The notes beneath the pieces were generated by a model, which was not told the origin of the DNA, searched no databases, and worked only from the letters and a program-made list of their open reading frames with translations. Below, one piece after another: positions 42,560 through 51,230 of a stretch of 64,000 bases of DNA (position 1 is its first letter; every line of letters begins with the position of its first letter). Both the position numbers and the translations under genes were made by a program. This stretch comes from SZAS-18 sp038322235 (GTDB lineage Bacteria > Verrucomicrobiota > Verrucomicrobiia > Chthoniobacterales > SZAS-18), in NCBI GenBank assembly GCA_038322235.1, contig JBBQFQ010000012.1, forward strand, positions 1-64,000, given 5' to 3'.

Positions 42560-43324
42560 ATGAGCTTCACCATCCCCGCCTCCCTCATCCCACCCGCCGA
42601 GCTCCGACGCGACGGCCGCCGCGTCGATCAATTGCGACAGCTCACGGTCCAACGCGGGATCGCCCCGCATGCGAGCGGATCCGTGTTGATCGGGTTTGGC
42701 AACACGCGGGTCATCTGCTCATGCATGGTGGAGGAGGGCGTGCCGCGCTGGATGAAGGAGCAGAGCGTCTCAGGCGGCTGGATCACGGCGGAGTACGCGA
42801 TGCTCCCTTACTCGACGCTCGATCGGAAGCAGCGGGACAGCTCCCGAGGCAAGCTGGACGGCCGCAGCGTCGAGATTCAGCGACTGATCGGCCGATCCCT
42901 GAGAGCGGCGGTGGATCTGGATGCGCTGGGGCCGCGCACGATGTGGGTGGATTGCGATGTGCTCCAGGCAGATGGAGGCACGCGCACGGCGTCCATCACC
43001 GGCGCGTGTCTCGCCGTCGCGCTCGCCGGGAAGCGTCTGCTCGCGGAGAAACGGGTTAAAAAAATCCCGCTCAAAGGCTTGGTGGCGGCGGTCAGCGTGG
43101 GAATCGTGGACGGTCGGGCGGTGCTGGACCTGGACTATCCCGAGGACAAGGACGCGGCGGTCGACTTTAATGTCGTCCTGACCGAGGCGGGCGAATTCGT
43201 GGAGGTCCAGGGCTCGGGTGAGGAGACCACCTTCACCCAGGCACAATTCGACGCCCTGATCACGCTCGGTCGAGCCGGCGTCGCCGAGCTCGTGACGTGG
43301 CAGCGCGCCATCCTCGCGGAGTAG
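42560..43324 (+). CDS. rph: Ribonuclease PH
   Basis: A 254-residue phosphorolytic exoribonuclease that trims tRNA 3' ends. Motifs include RRDGRRVDQLRQL near the start, GSVLIGFGNTRVICS, WITAEYAMLPYSTLDRKQRD with the conserved Arg-rich loop, VDCDVLQADGGTRTASITGA and LDLDYPEDKDAAVDFN, the phosphate/metal site. Length is close to the usual ~240-260 residues. ATG 42560 is used because the conserved domain begins soon after; the longer frame upstream overlaps the TPR gene. Confidence 0.95.
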   Translation: MSFTIPASLIPPAELRRDGRRVDQLRQLTVQRGIAPHASGSVLIGFGNTRVICSCMVEEGVPRWMKEQSVSGGWITAEYAMLPYSTLDRKQRDSSRGKLDGRSVEIQRLIGRSLRAAVDLDALGPRTMWVDCDVLQADGGTRTASITGACLAVALAGKRLLAEKRVKKIPLKGLVAAVSVGIVDGRAVLDLDYPEDKDAAVDFNVVLTEAGEFVEVQGSGEETTFTQAQFDALITLGRAGVAELVTWQRAILAE

Positions 43325-43346
43325 CGCGCCGGGCGGTGGGTCCGCC

Positions 43347-44843
43347 TCAGTCCAGCCGCTGGAGCGACGGAAGCCGATAGGTTTTGCGGACGAGTTGATC
43401 GATCTCGCCGGTCTGCTTCGCGTCGAGATAGATCTCCTTCGGGTGATCCTCGAACTCGATCTTGTGGAACCCGTTGATCGGCGCGGCGAGCGCCTTCGGG
43501 ACATCGTCCAGACTGTTGAGCTTCACGCCGTTGATCGCGGTCACGACGAGAAAGCCGAGCTCATTGTAGCCCATGGTGGCGGGCGTTGGCATGACCTGGC
43601 TGAGAAACACGACGCGTTTCCGGTCACCCTTCACGAGCTGGGCCTGCATCAGATCATAAAGGACGAGGCGCTGGGGCGCGCCCTTGCGCCACTCATTGCC
43701 CCACTCCTTGAGGTGCTGGCGCGAGAGCTCCTGGAGGATCAGGCCACCGACGATGACGTACCGCGGAGCTGTCTCGAACGTGTACGGCATGACGGCAAAA
43801 TCCTTCGCCTCCTTCTTCGTGAGCGTGACGTCGAGGGTCATCGGTTTGCCGTCGCGGACGATCTTGAACTGCACCTTGTCACCGGCCTGGTGTTTGACGG
43901 AGAGCAGGTGGCTGACGGTGATGCGTCCGTAGAGCGGGTCTTCGTAGTTCCCGTCCTGGTCAATTTTCACGTCGCCAATCGCGAGCAGTCCGTCGCCCGG
44001 TTTGAGCCCGGCGAGGGCCGCCGGACCGCCTTCCATCACTTCCGTGACGAAAATGCCGCCGTTGCCCGGGGGCAGCCCGCCATACTGCCGCAGCTGCGGA
44101 TCGCGCGTGGAGGCAAAGAGGAAGCCCGCGCGCGGGAAACCGCGATATTCGCCGTCGTCACAATCCTTGAGGAAATGTGCGATCACGGGACCGGGAATGA
44201 CGTCCGCCGTCTGATTCTGGGGAGAAAAGCGCAGCAGCATGCCGGCCAGCTTTCCCTCCTTGAGCACCGGGGCGGTGAAGCTGCTTTCCTTCGCCTGGAG
44301 CGACAGGTTGAGGCGGTAGAGCAGGAAGCTGGAGTCGTCGATCTGGTAGCGCGCCACCTCGATCGTGGTGATCGGCCCCGGCGTCGAGACGAGGGAATCA
44401 TTCGACTCCAACTGCAGGATCGAGAGCCGGTCTCCGACGACGGCTTCGTTGGCGAAATCGAACGGTTTGAGCCCGGCCAGGAACTTCGGATCCGCGGGGG
44501 CGAGCAGCGCGAGATTCGCCTCGTGGTCGACGAAGAGGACCTTTGCTTCCATGCGCTCGCCGCTCTCGGCCTTTTCGAACTCCACGTGGCTGTAGTTCTG
44601 GATCAACTCGGCCGTGACGAGCACGCGACCCTTCGCGAGCACCGCGCCGAGACCGCGCCGGGTAAAGGGCGGCTTCTTGGCCCACGGCCGGATCAGATCG
44701 AAGGCCTGGTTCGTGGACGAGACGCGGACGACGGAGAGCTCCACCCCCTTCTCGCGCTTTGCGGGTGTCACCGGGGCGGCCGGGGCGGGTTCGAGCGGAA
44801 GCAGAACAAGGACGGCGAGTACCGGCAAGAAGCGGTGCAACAT
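43347..44843 (-). CDS. HtrA-like exported PDZ protein with inactive protease domain
   Basis: A 498-residue secreted or periplasmic protein (signal peptide VLAVLVLLPLEPAPAAP). Residues ~60-210 align with the trypsin-like domain of DegP/HtrA but the triad is lost: His of TNAHVV reads Glu79 (LVTAELIQ), Asp of DLALL reads Asn110 (HEANLALL), and GNSGGP reads SSFTAP at 187-192. Residues ~265-350 form a PDZ domain (GGIFVTEVMEGGPAALAGLK PGDGLLAIG is split here), and a second PDZ-like domain follows near the end. It may be a scaffold or chaperone. It is the last gene of the cysS-YciI run on this strand. Confidence 0.75.
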   Translation of the reverse strand: MLHRFLPVLAVLVLLPLEPAPAAPVTPAKREKGVELSVVRVSSTNQAFDLIRPWAKKPPFTRRGLGAVLAKGRVLVTAELIQNYSHVEFEKAESGERMEAKVLFVDHEANLALLAPADPKFLAGLKPFDFANEAVVGDRLSILQLESNDSLVSTPGPITTIEVARYQIDDSSFLLYRLNLSLQAKESSFTAPVLKEGKLAGMLLRFSPQNQTADVIPGPVIAHFLKDCDDGEYRGFPRAGFLFASTRDPQLRQYGGLPPGNGGIFVTEVMEGGPAALAGLKPGDGLLAIGDVKIDQDGNYEDPLYGRITVSHLLSVKHQAGDKVQFKIVRDGKPMTLDVTLTKKEAKDFAVMPYTFETAPRYVIVGGLILQELSRQHLKEWGNEWRKGAPQRLVLYDLMQAQLVKGDRKRVVFLSQVMPTPATMGYNELGFLVVTAINGVKLNSLDDVPKALAAPINGFHKIEFEDHPKEIYLDAKQTGEIDQLVRKTYRLPSLQRLD

Positions 44844-44881
44844 AAGTGACGATCAGAGACGAAATATGGGTCAAGGAAGAC

Positions 44882-45178
44882 TCAGGCAGTCAACCAGTCG
44901 TTCAAAAACGGCTGCCGCTTCAGCGGATTCACTTCGACAATGCGATAGCGGGCAAGGTTCCGCTGAAAGAACGGGTCTTCATGCGTGAACGCCTCCATGG
45001 CTTCGAGGGACTCGGCCCGCGCGACCAGCATCCCGCCGGTGCGCGGAATTTGCGGGCCGGATAGCAAGAGAATGCTCCTCGCGTAACCGGAATCGAGGAA
45101 GACCCGATGGTCCGGCGTCGCCGCCTCGATCTGCTCGATCGGCGCGGTGTAGATGACTTCGATGATGTAGTGTTTCAT
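44882..45178 (-). CDS. YciI-family protein
   Basis: A 98-residue single-domain protein of the YciI/dimeric ferredoxin-like fold. It begins KHYIIEVIYTAPIEQIEAA, has HRVFLDSGYARSILLLSGPQ with the conserved His (TPDHR) and Asp, and ends in NLARYRIVEVNPLKRQPF. The active-site His/Asp pair of the family is present, but the reaction is unknown in most members. It lies 18 bases downstream of cysS and upstream of the PDZ gene, likely co-transcribed. Confidence 0.85.
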   Translation of the reverse strand: MKHYIIEVIYTAPIEQIEAATPDHRVFLDSGYARSILLLSGPQIPRTGGMLVARAESLEAMEAFTHEDPFFQRNLARYRIVEVNPLKRQPFLNDWLTA

Positions 45179-45196
45179 GGGAAATCGATTCGGGCG

Positions 45197-46603
45197 TCAG
45201 CCGCCGCGGCGGATCAGCTTCGCGCCCTCCTTCGTATCCTTCACGTCCCAGCCCAGCGCGGCGATCTGGTCACGGAGTTCATCCCCGCGCTTCCACTCCT
45301 TCGCCGCGCGGGCCGCGACCCGTTCGCCCACGAGTGCGAGGACCTCGGGTGGCGTGGAGACGACGTCTGGATCGAGCACGAGCACGGCATTGATCCGCTT
45401 CCACCACTCGAGCGCGCCTCTGGCCTCTGCGACGGAAAAAGCGCCGGCGTCGAGCGCGCGATTGGTCTCCCGGATGGTCTCGAAGAGAACGCCGAGAGCG
45501 CCGGAGATGTTCAAGTCGTCGTCGAGAGCGGCTTCGAATCGCGCTTCGACCAAGGCGGCGGGCGTTTCCACAGTGCCCGCACCCGTCGCGTGCTCGCGGA
45601 GCCGCGCCACCCACTCGTCGATCCGCAGGAGTGCCGTGCGCGCCTCGGCGAGACCATCCAGCGTGAAGTTCAGCGGCAGCCGGTAGTTGACGCGGAGCAA
45701 CGCGAACCGGATTTCGCGCCCGGTGTAGCCCTTGGTCAGCAGGTCGCGGAGCGTGTAGAAATTCCCGAGCGATTTCGACATCTTCTGCCCTTCGACCATC
45801 AGGTGGGCGGCGTGCAGCCAATACCGGACGAACGTTTTCCCGGTGCAGCATTCCGTCTGCGCGATCTCCGCTTCGTGATGCGGGAAAATGTTGTCCACCC
45901 CGCCGCAGTGAATGTCGATTTCGTCGCCAAGGAGTCCGGTGGCCATGGCGCTGCATTCGATGTGCCAGCCGGGGCGACCGCGACCCCAAGGGCTCTCCCA
46001 GCCCACGTCTCCGTCGTCGGCATCCCAGGCTTTCCAGAGGGCGAAGTCCCCGACGCTCTCCTTCTCGTACTCGTCACTGCTGACGCGCCCGCTGGGCCGC
46101 AATTCGTCGAGGTCGAGGTTGGCCAGCCGGCCATAGGCCGCAAAGCTCGAGATCCGGAAATAGACCGACTTGTCCTCGGCCTGATAGGCATTCCCGCGTT
46201 CGATCAGCGTGCCGATCATCGCGATCATCCGCGCGATGTGAACCGGCTCGGTGGCGGCGGGAAACTGATCGGCCCGCTTGATCCGCAAGGCATCGAGGTC
46301 CTCAAAGAACGCCCGCTTGTAGATCTCGGTGAACGCTCCCAGCGAGAGCCCAGCCTGCCGGGAATTGCGGATCGTCTTGTCGTCCACATCGGTGAGGTTC
46401 ATCACGCGATGGACGCGATAGCCGCGCAGTTCGAGGTGCCGCTGAAGCAGATCCTCAAACATGAAAGAACGCAGGTTTCCGATGTGAGCGTAGTTGTAGA
46501 CCGTCGGCCCGCACGTGTACAGCCGCACGTCGCGGCCGGCCGGATCGAGCGGCGCGAACGACTCCAATTCGCGCGACAGAGTGTTCAGGAATCGGATCCC
46601 CAT
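45197..46603 (-). CDS. cysS: Cysteinyl-tRNA synthetase
   Basis: A 468-residue class I tRNA synthetase. The HIGH-type motif is YAHIGN following the zinc-site CGPTVYN (residues ~30-41), the LTDVDDKTI segment is typical, the second zinc region contains HIECSAMA and GGVDNIFPHHEAEIAQTE, and the KMSKS motif is intact (QKMSKSLGNFYT). The length is normal. Its ATG overlaps the ispF stop (TAATG at 46605-46601), as is common for ispF-cysS neighbours in several phyla. Confidence 0.96.
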   Translation of the reverse strand: MGIRFLNTLSRELESFAPLDPAGRDVRLYTCGPTVYNYAHIGNLRSFMFEDLLQRHLELRGYRVHRVMNLTDVDDKTIRNSRQAGLSLGAFTEIYKRAFFEDLDALRIKRADQFPAATEPVHIARMIAMIGTLIERGNAYQAEDKSVYFRISSFAAYGRLANLDLDELRPSGRVSSDEYEKESVGDFALWKAWDADDGDVGWESPWGRGRPGWHIECSAMATGLLGDEIDIHCGGVDNIFPHHEAEIAQTECCTGKTFVRYWLHAAHLMVEGQKMSKSLGNFYTLRDLLTKGYTGREIRFALLRVNYRLPLNFTLDGLAEARTALLRIDEWVARLREHATGAGTVETPAALVEARFEAALDDDLNISGALGVLFETIRETNRALDAGAFSVAEARGALEWWKRINAVLVLDPDVVSTPPEVLALVGERVAARAAKEWKRGDELRDQIAALGWDVKDTKEGAKLIRRGG

Positions 46604-47106
46604 TAGATATCGGGAAAGAACGCCGGCTCGGGGATTTTCTCAACCGAAGCGACCGCCATGGCGGAGATACCTTCGCCGCGTCCGAGGAATCCCATCGTCT
46701 CATTCGTGGTCGCCTTCACGCTCACGCGTTCGACCGGCAGACGCAGCACCGCCGCCAGACTGCTTCGAATCGCGGCGAGATGCGGCGCGATCTTGGGCGC
46801 CTCGGCGATCAGCGTCGCGTCCACGTTGATTGCGCGCGCGCCCTGCTCGGCGAGAATGTCGATGACGCGCGCGAGGATCTTCAGCGAGCTGATGCCCTCG
46901 ATGGAGGCATCGGTGTTCGGAAAATGGATGCCGATGTCGCCAGCCGCCACGGCCCCGAGGAGAGCGTCAGCGATGGCGTGGGAGAGGACATCGGCGTCCG
47001 AATGCCCGAGCAGACCGTGGGAATGCGCGAGTTCCACGCCCCCGAGAATCAGGCGGCGCCCCTCGACGAGGCGGTGAGTGTCGTAGCCGATGCCAACAAG
47101 ATTCAT
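46603..47106 (-). CDS. ispF: 2-C-methyl-D-erythritol 2,4-cyclodiphosphate synthase
   Basis: A 167-residue enzyme of the non-mevalonate (MEP) isoprenoid route. Metal ligands are in GIGYDTHRL (Asp, His) and the family motif GHSDADVLSHAIADALLGA; FPNTDASIEGISSLKIL and the C-terminal KATTNETMGFLGRGEGISAM are characteristic. Start ATG 47106 is chosen because IspF proteins begin close to the RxGxGxD segment; an in-frame start four codons upstream is an alternative. It overlaps cysS by one base. Confidence 0.95.
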   Translation of the reverse strand: MNLVGIGYDTHRLVEGRRLILGGVELAHSHGLLGHSDADVLSHAIADALLGAVAAGDIGIHFPNTDASIEGISSLKILARVIDILAEQGARAINVDATLIAEAPKIAPHLAAIRSSLAAVLRLPVERVSVKATTNETMGFLGRGEGISAMAVASVEKIPEPAFFPDI

Positions 47107-47152
47107 GCGGAGGCGCAACGTGGCCGGATTCGCCGATTTCGAAACCCCAATT

Positions 47153-47932
47153 TCAGAGGGTCAGTGCGTCATCTGCCCAGCGTGCGGCGGCGATTGCGGT
47201 GAGGGAGGGGTTCATCGCGACGATGGAGAATGCCTCGTTTCCGCCGCGTTCGGTGAGCCGCACCACGCCGCCCGCGGCTTCCACGAGCGGAATGCCGGCG
47301 GCCACGTCCCAGAGGCTGATGCCGGGCTCGATGTAGGCGTCGATGCGCCCGGACGCGACGTAGGCCATCGCAAGCGCCGCACTGCCCATGAACCGGCATT
47401 TTCTCGCTTCGTCGATCATGCGCAGCATGATGGGCATGGCGGCCGCCTTCGCCGCGCTGGTGCGGGAGAGACCGACGATGACAACCGAGTCGTGGAGCTC
47501 GGTCCGCGCGCTGACGTGGATGCGTTCTCCATTCAGACGCGGAACGCCGTCGGATTCATCGTAGCTCCAGAGTTCGTTGGTGTTTGGATCAAAGATGACG
47601 CCCGTCACGATCTTGGCCGCGCGTCGCATCGCGATCGAGACGCACCAGTGCGGGATGCCATAAAAGAAATTCACCGTGCCATCGAGCGGGTCCACGACCC
47701 ACTGATGATCGCTCGACACATTGCCGCCGATTCCCTCCTCCCCGAAGAGCGCGTGATCCGGGAAGGCCGTGAGGATGTCCCCGAAGATCATTTCCTGCGC
47801 CTGCACGTCGAGCTCGAGCTTTATATCATGGGCGGACGCCGCGTTCACAATCAGCCGGGATCCCGCGTGGGAGCGAAGAAAACCGCCGGCCCGGCGGGCG
47901 GCAGCGGTGGCAATCTCGAGGTGCATCTGCAT
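47153..47932 (-). CDS. Inositol monophosphatase family protein
   Basis: A ~259-residue phosphatase of the SuhB/IMPase family. It shows the metal-binding motifs GEEGI (Glu), WVVDPLDGTVNFFYGIP (DPLDGT) and, near the end, GRIDAYIEPGISLWDVAAGIPL (WDxAAG). It hydrolyses inositol phosphate or a related sugar phosphate; SuhB-type members also act in rRNA maturation. ATG 47932 or 47926 are both possible starts. It is upstream of ispF by 46 bases on the same strand. Confidence 0.88.
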   Translation of the reverse strand: MQMHLEIATAAARRAGGFLRSHAGSRLIVNAASAHDIKLELDVQAQEMIFGDILTAFPDHALFGEEGIGGNVSSDHQWVVDPLDGTVNFFYGIPHWCVSIAMRRAAKIVTGVIFDPNTNELWSYDESDGVPRLNGERIHVSARTELHDSVVIVGLSRTSAAKAAAMPIMLRMIDEARKCRFMGSAALAMAYVASGRIDAYIEPGISLWDVAAGIPLVEAAGGVVRLTERGGNEAFSIVAMNPSLTAIAAARWADDALTL

Positions 47933-48020
47933 CGCGCAGCAACGCACGCTCCGCGGCCTTCGTCCGCACAAAAAATCACTCCCGGATTGCGTCCCGCCCC
48001 GGCGGGACTCGCCAAAAAAA

Positions 48021-48052
48021 TCGAGGGAGGGAATCGCTTCCCTCCCTCGATC
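48021..48052 (-). terminator. Rho-independent terminator for the H1-like gene
   Basis: ATCGAGGGAGGGA (48021-48033) pairs perfectly with TCCCTCCCTCGAT (48040-48052) around a six-base loop, and seven A residues (48015-48021) give a T run on the minus strand just past the stem. It is 51 bases beyond the stop of the histone-like gene, so this gene probably has its own transcript end before the inositol phosphatase gene. Confidence 0.85.
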
Positions 48053-48103
48053 TGGATGGTTGCCGGGGGGACCCGCGCGTCATCGCGCGGGTCGGGCGCA
48101 GCT

Positions 48104-48307
48104 TTACGCTGCGGGAGGAGCCGGAGCGGCAGCCTTCTTCTTCGCAGGCTTCTTGACGGCCTTCTTGGCAGCCTTCTTGGCTACGGGCTTCTTCGCGGCT
48201 TTCGCCTTCGGAGCAGCCTTCTTCGCCGGGGCCTTCTTGGCCGCCGGGGTCTTCTTAGCAGCTACGGCTTTCTTGGCCGGCTTCTTTGCAGCTTTCTTTA
48301 CGGGCAT
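48104..48307 (-). CDS. Histone H1-like Lys/Ala-repeat DNA-binding protein
   Basis: A 67-residue protein made almost only of Lys, Ala, Pro and Val, with repeated AAKK, PAKK and KKPV elements, close to the C-terminal domain of eukaryotic H1 and bacterial Hc2/AlgP-like proteins. Such proteins bind and compact DNA without specific contacts. The start follows an AGGGGTG ribosome-binding site at a good distance. It has its own strong terminator and about 114 bases upstream before coaB, including a possible TTGACC -35 element (about 48407-48412), so it may be expressed separately and highly. Low complexity makes repeat-length variation likely. Confidence 0.8.
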   Translation of the reverse strand: MPVKKAAKKPAKKAVAAKKTPAAKKAPAKKAAPKAKAAKKPVAKKAAKKAVKKPAKKKAAAPAPPAA

Positions 48308-48421
48308 GAGGAATCACCCCTTTCTATCCGCAGTAGCGGAGCTGATTGCATAGAGTTGCGTGGTCGCACTCATGAGGCGGAGTAAGGGGAGAATGCACTG
48401 GGTGGTCAACTACATTTTGTA

Positions 48422-49051
48422 TCACAGTTCCAAAATCCGGAGCAGCTGCGACGCGATGTCGCGCTTTGGTGCCAGCGGAAGGGCAATTTCTCGCCCATTG
48501 CTAAAGATCACTGTCACTTCGTTCGAGTCGCTCGCAAAGCCAGTATTCATGCGGCTCACGTCATTGCAGATGATCGCCTCGCAACCCTTGCGTGACAGTT
48601 TCTCGCGGGCGTGGACGAGCACGTTCGTGGTCTCCGCGGCAAATCCGATGACACGCAGATTTTTTTTCACGTTTTGCAGCGAAGCGAGGATGTCCCGCGT
48701 CGGAATGAGGTCGAGCGTCAGCGTTTCGCGTCCGTTCTTCTTGATTTTTTGCGCTGCGATCCGCGCCGGTTTGAAGTCCGCCACGGCCGCGCAGAGAATC
48801 GCGACATCGATGTCGCAGATGCAGGCGTGGACCGCTTCGAACATCTCATCGCTCGATCCCGTGGCGACGAAACCCGCGAGCCCGGTCGGGGGTGTCAGGG
48901 CGACGGGACCGCTGATGAGCGTGACGGAATGTCCGTTTGCGACGGCGGCCTCTGCCAGGGCATAGCCCATCTTGCCGGACGAACGGTTGCCGAGAAACCG
49001 AACGGGATCGATCGGCTCCTGTGTCGGCCCGGCGGTGATCAACACGCGCAT
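48422..49051 (-). CDS. coaB: Phosphopantothenate-cysteine ligase (stand-alone CoaB)
   Basis: A 209-residue enzyme for coenzyme A synthesis that couples 4'-phosphopantothenate to cysteine. It begins MRVLITAGPTQEPIDPVRF with the conserved GGTxExID-like nucleotide motif, then NRSSGKMGYALAEAA and the CoaB segments AAVADFKPA, KIKK and GFAAET, and NDVSRMNTGFASDSNEV near the end. In most bacteria CoaB is fused behind CoaC in one ~400-residue protein (Dfp); here they are two genes whose ends overlap as TAATG (49053-49049). Confidence 0.92.
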   Translation of the reverse strand: MRVLITAGPTQEPIDPVRFLGNRSSGKMGYALAEAAVANGHSVTLISGPVALTPPTGLAGFVATGSSDEMFEAVHACICDIDVAILCAAVADFKPARIAAQKIKKNGRETLTLDLIPTRDILASLQNVKKNLRVIGFAAETTNVLVHAREKLSRKGCEAIICNDVSRMNTGFASDSNEVTVIFSNGREIALPLAPKRDIASQLLRILEL

Positions 49052-49605
49052 TACGACGCGGGGCGGGGGGACAGTCGGGTGCCGAACTCGGCGACGCGCG
49101 CGATGATGCCGTCCACCGGCCAGAGACGTCCGATGCCTTCGTAGCCGCAGGCGAGCATTCCCTCCTCCGGTCCGATGAATTCCGCGCCGCGATCGCGCAG
49201 GGTCTGCACGTTCTGGCGCGTCGCCGGATGCAGCCACATCTTCCCGTTCATCGCCGGCGCGAGCAGCAGCGGCGCCGGGGTGGCGAGGGCGATCGCCGTG
49301 AGAGCGTGGCCGGCGAAGCCGTGGGCGAGTTCCGCGATGACGTGGGCCGTGGCGGGAGCGATCAGGAGCAGGTCGGCCTGGTCGGCGAGCTCGATATGAC
49401 CCGGCTGCCAGCCGGGCTTCTCGTCGAAAAGATCGGACGTGACCGGCCGGCGTGAGAGAGTTTGCAGGGTGAGAGCGCCGATGAATTTCTGAGCGTCGGC
49501 CGTCATGACGACATTCACGACGTGGCCCAGTTTCGTCAGCTGGCTGGCCAGATCGGCCGCTTTGTAGGCCGCGATGGAGCCGGTGACACCGAGGACGATG
49601 TTCAT
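49051..49605 (-). CDS. coaC: Phosphopantothenoylcysteine decarboxylase (stand-alone CoaC)
   Basis: A 184-residue FMN-dependent decarboxylase of the HFCD family. Motifs are VLGVTGSIAAYKAADL, the active-site His in GHIELADQADLLLIAPATA, PAMNGKMW and the substrate-clamp Cys in GMLACGYEGIGRLW. Start ATG 49605 is chosen because the family begins M-x-x-V-L-G-V-T-G; an in-frame start at 49647 adds 14 unlikely residues. It lies 38 bases after gmk. An rpoZ gene, often placed between gmk and coaBC, is absent. Confidence 0.93.
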   Translation of the reverse strand: MNIVLGVTGSIAAYKAADLASQLTKLGHVVNVVMTADAQKFIGALTLQTLSRRPVTSDLFDEKPGWQPGHIELADQADLLLIAPATAHVIAELAHGFAGHALTAIALATPAPLLLAPAMNGKMWLHPATRQNVQTLRDRGAEFIGPEEGMLACGYEGIGRLWPVDGIIARVAEFGTRLSPRPAS

Positions 49606-49643
49606 GGTGGGGGGAGAATTCGTCCGCTGGAATGCCGGATCGC

Positions 49644-50348
49644 TCAACTCCGAACGTCACCACCCACCCGGGTGGTCGGGGTGAGGCGGATGCTGAGGTA
49701 GCGTTCCGCCTTCATGATCGCGCGAAATTTTTGGAGATCCTCCTCCATCGTCCCGCTGATGACGGTGTAGCGGTACTCTCGCCAGCGCTCCATTTCGGGG
49801 CCCGCGTTGGCGAGTCGCCGCTCGATCTGCTCGACGGTTTCGGTGCCGCGTTTCAACAGGCGTCGTTGCAGCTCCGCGAGACTCGGCGGCATGATGAAGA
49901 CATCCGCCAGCGCGGCCCGGATTTCGGGATCCTGATTCTCCCGGATCGCGGCAGCGCCTTGCACATCGATATCCACGAGCACATCGATCCCGGCCCGGAG
50001 ATGCCGGACGACGAGCTCCCGGAGCGTTCCGTAGAGCTGCCCGTGCACTTCTGCCGTCTCGAGAAATTCGCCGCCGGCTGCGCGTTGCTCGAACTCCTCG
50101 CGGGAAAGGAAGTGATAATCCACCCCGTGCTCCTCGCCGGCTCGCGGGGTGCGCGTCGTGCAGGAGACGCTGTAAATGAAGTCATCCTTGGGCCGCAAGT
50201 TTTCGCGCAACGTTGACTTCCCCGCTCCGCTCGGTGCGCTGAGAACGAACAGGATCCCGCTTCGAAAGAAGCCGGGGGGTTGAGCGCTCCGCGCGGGAAC
50301 CGTCAGCGGGATCTCGCGCAGCGGCGGAGGCATCGGCAGGGGACTCAT
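49644..50348 (-). CDS. gmk: Guanylate kinase
   Basis: A 234-residue nucleotide kinase that makes GDP from GMP. The P-loop is SAPSGAGKSTL (residues ~37-47), followed by VSCTTRTPRAGEEHGVDYHF and the GMP-binding FLETAEVHGQLYGT. The N terminus has ~30 extra Pro-rich residues compared with E. coli Gmk; a shorter start at 50333 is possible, but ATG 50348 overlaps the yicC stop (ATGA), which favours it. The C-terminal IMKAERYLSIR helix is normal. Confidence 0.94.
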   Translation of the reverse strand: MSPLPMPPPLREIPLTVPARSAQPPGFFRSGILFVLSAPSGAGKSTLRENLRPKDDFIYSVSCTTRTPRAGEEHGVDYHFLSREEFEQRAAGGEFLETAEVHGQLYGTLRELVVRHLRAGIDVLVDIDVQGAAAIRENQDPEIRAALADVFIMPPSLAELQRRLLKRGTETVEQIERRLANAGPEMERWREYRYTVISGTMEEDLQKFRAIMKAERYLSIRLTPTTRVGGDVRS

Positions 50349-51229
50349 TCGATGTTTTGCACCTGCTCCCGCAGTTTCTCAACCTCGGCCTTGCAGGCGA
50401 CCACGATCCGCGAGATCGCGAGATCATTGCATTTCACTCCGAGGGTGTTGCACTCGCGCGCCAGCTCTTGCGCGAGAAAATCCAGCGTGCGACCCACGGG
50501 CTCGGGCCGGGCGAGGAGGGACTCGAATTGCTCGATGTGTCCGCGGAGTCGCGTGATCTCCTCGCTGATATCACTCCGGTCGGCGAACAGCGCGATCTCC
50601 TTCGCCAGTCGCTCGTCGTCGGGTGGCACTTCGATGCCGGCGCGCTGGATGCGGTCGCGCAGCGCCTCGCGATGCCGATCGGCGACGGCAGGATGCTGTT
50701 CGGCGATCGTGTCTGACGCAGCGCGGAGCTGACCGAGCCGGGCGCGGAAATCCCCGGCTAGTCGCCTTCCCTCTTCTTCGCGCATGGTTGCGAGCGCTCC
50801 GAGTCCCTCGCTCAGCGCCGCTTCCACCGCGGGCCAGGCGCGCTCCGGTGCGATCGGCTCAGCGCTTGCACTCTCCCGCACGACCCCCGGTCCGCTGAGA
50901 ATGGTCTCGAGGGAAACCGATCCCGCGAGTCCGAGTTCACCTTGAAGCGCCAGAAGTTCGTCGTGAAAGCGCCGGGCGGCGCCAGCGTCGATCAAAGAGG
51001 TCGAACCGGCGACCGGGCCCGTCTGGCACTGGATCGATGCCTGCACGCGGCCCCGCGCGATGCGCGAAAGAACGAGCTCGCGCACCCGCGGCTCGAGGGC
51101 GGACCACTCCCGCGGCAGGGCGACCGAAACCTCCGCGCCGCGCCGGTTGACCGCGCTAAGTTCGATCACGATTTGACGGTCCTCCCAGGCGCGGACCGCC
51201 CGGCCGTATCCGGTCATCGAGCGCAACAT
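50345..51229 (-). CDS. YicC-family endoribonuclease-like protein
   Basis: A 294-residue protein starting MLRSMTGYGRAV, the signature N terminus of the YicC family, with the C-terminal DUF1732 part (RSDISEEITRLRGHIEQF and REPVGRTLDFLAQELAREC-like sequence, then NTLGVKCNDLAISRIVVACK). YicC family members have been reported to act in RNA turnover. It sits in the conserved yicC-gmk-coa order, one base after the trpB stop and overlapping gmk by four bases. Confidence 0.9.
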   Translation of the reverse strand: MLRSMTGYGRAVRAWEDRQIVIELSAVNRRGAEVSVALPREWSALEPRVRELVLSRIARGRVQASIQCQTGPVAGSTSLIDAGAARRFHDELLALQGELGLAGSVSLETILSGPGVVRESASAEPIAPERAWPAVEAALSEGLGALATMREEEGRRLAGDFRARLGQLRAASDTIAEQHPAVADRHREALRDRIQRAGIEVPPDDERLAKEIALFADRSDISEEITRLRGHIEQFESLLARPEPVGRTLDFLAQELARECNTLGVKCNDLAISRIVVACKAEVEKLREQVQNIE

Positions 51230-51230
51230 A

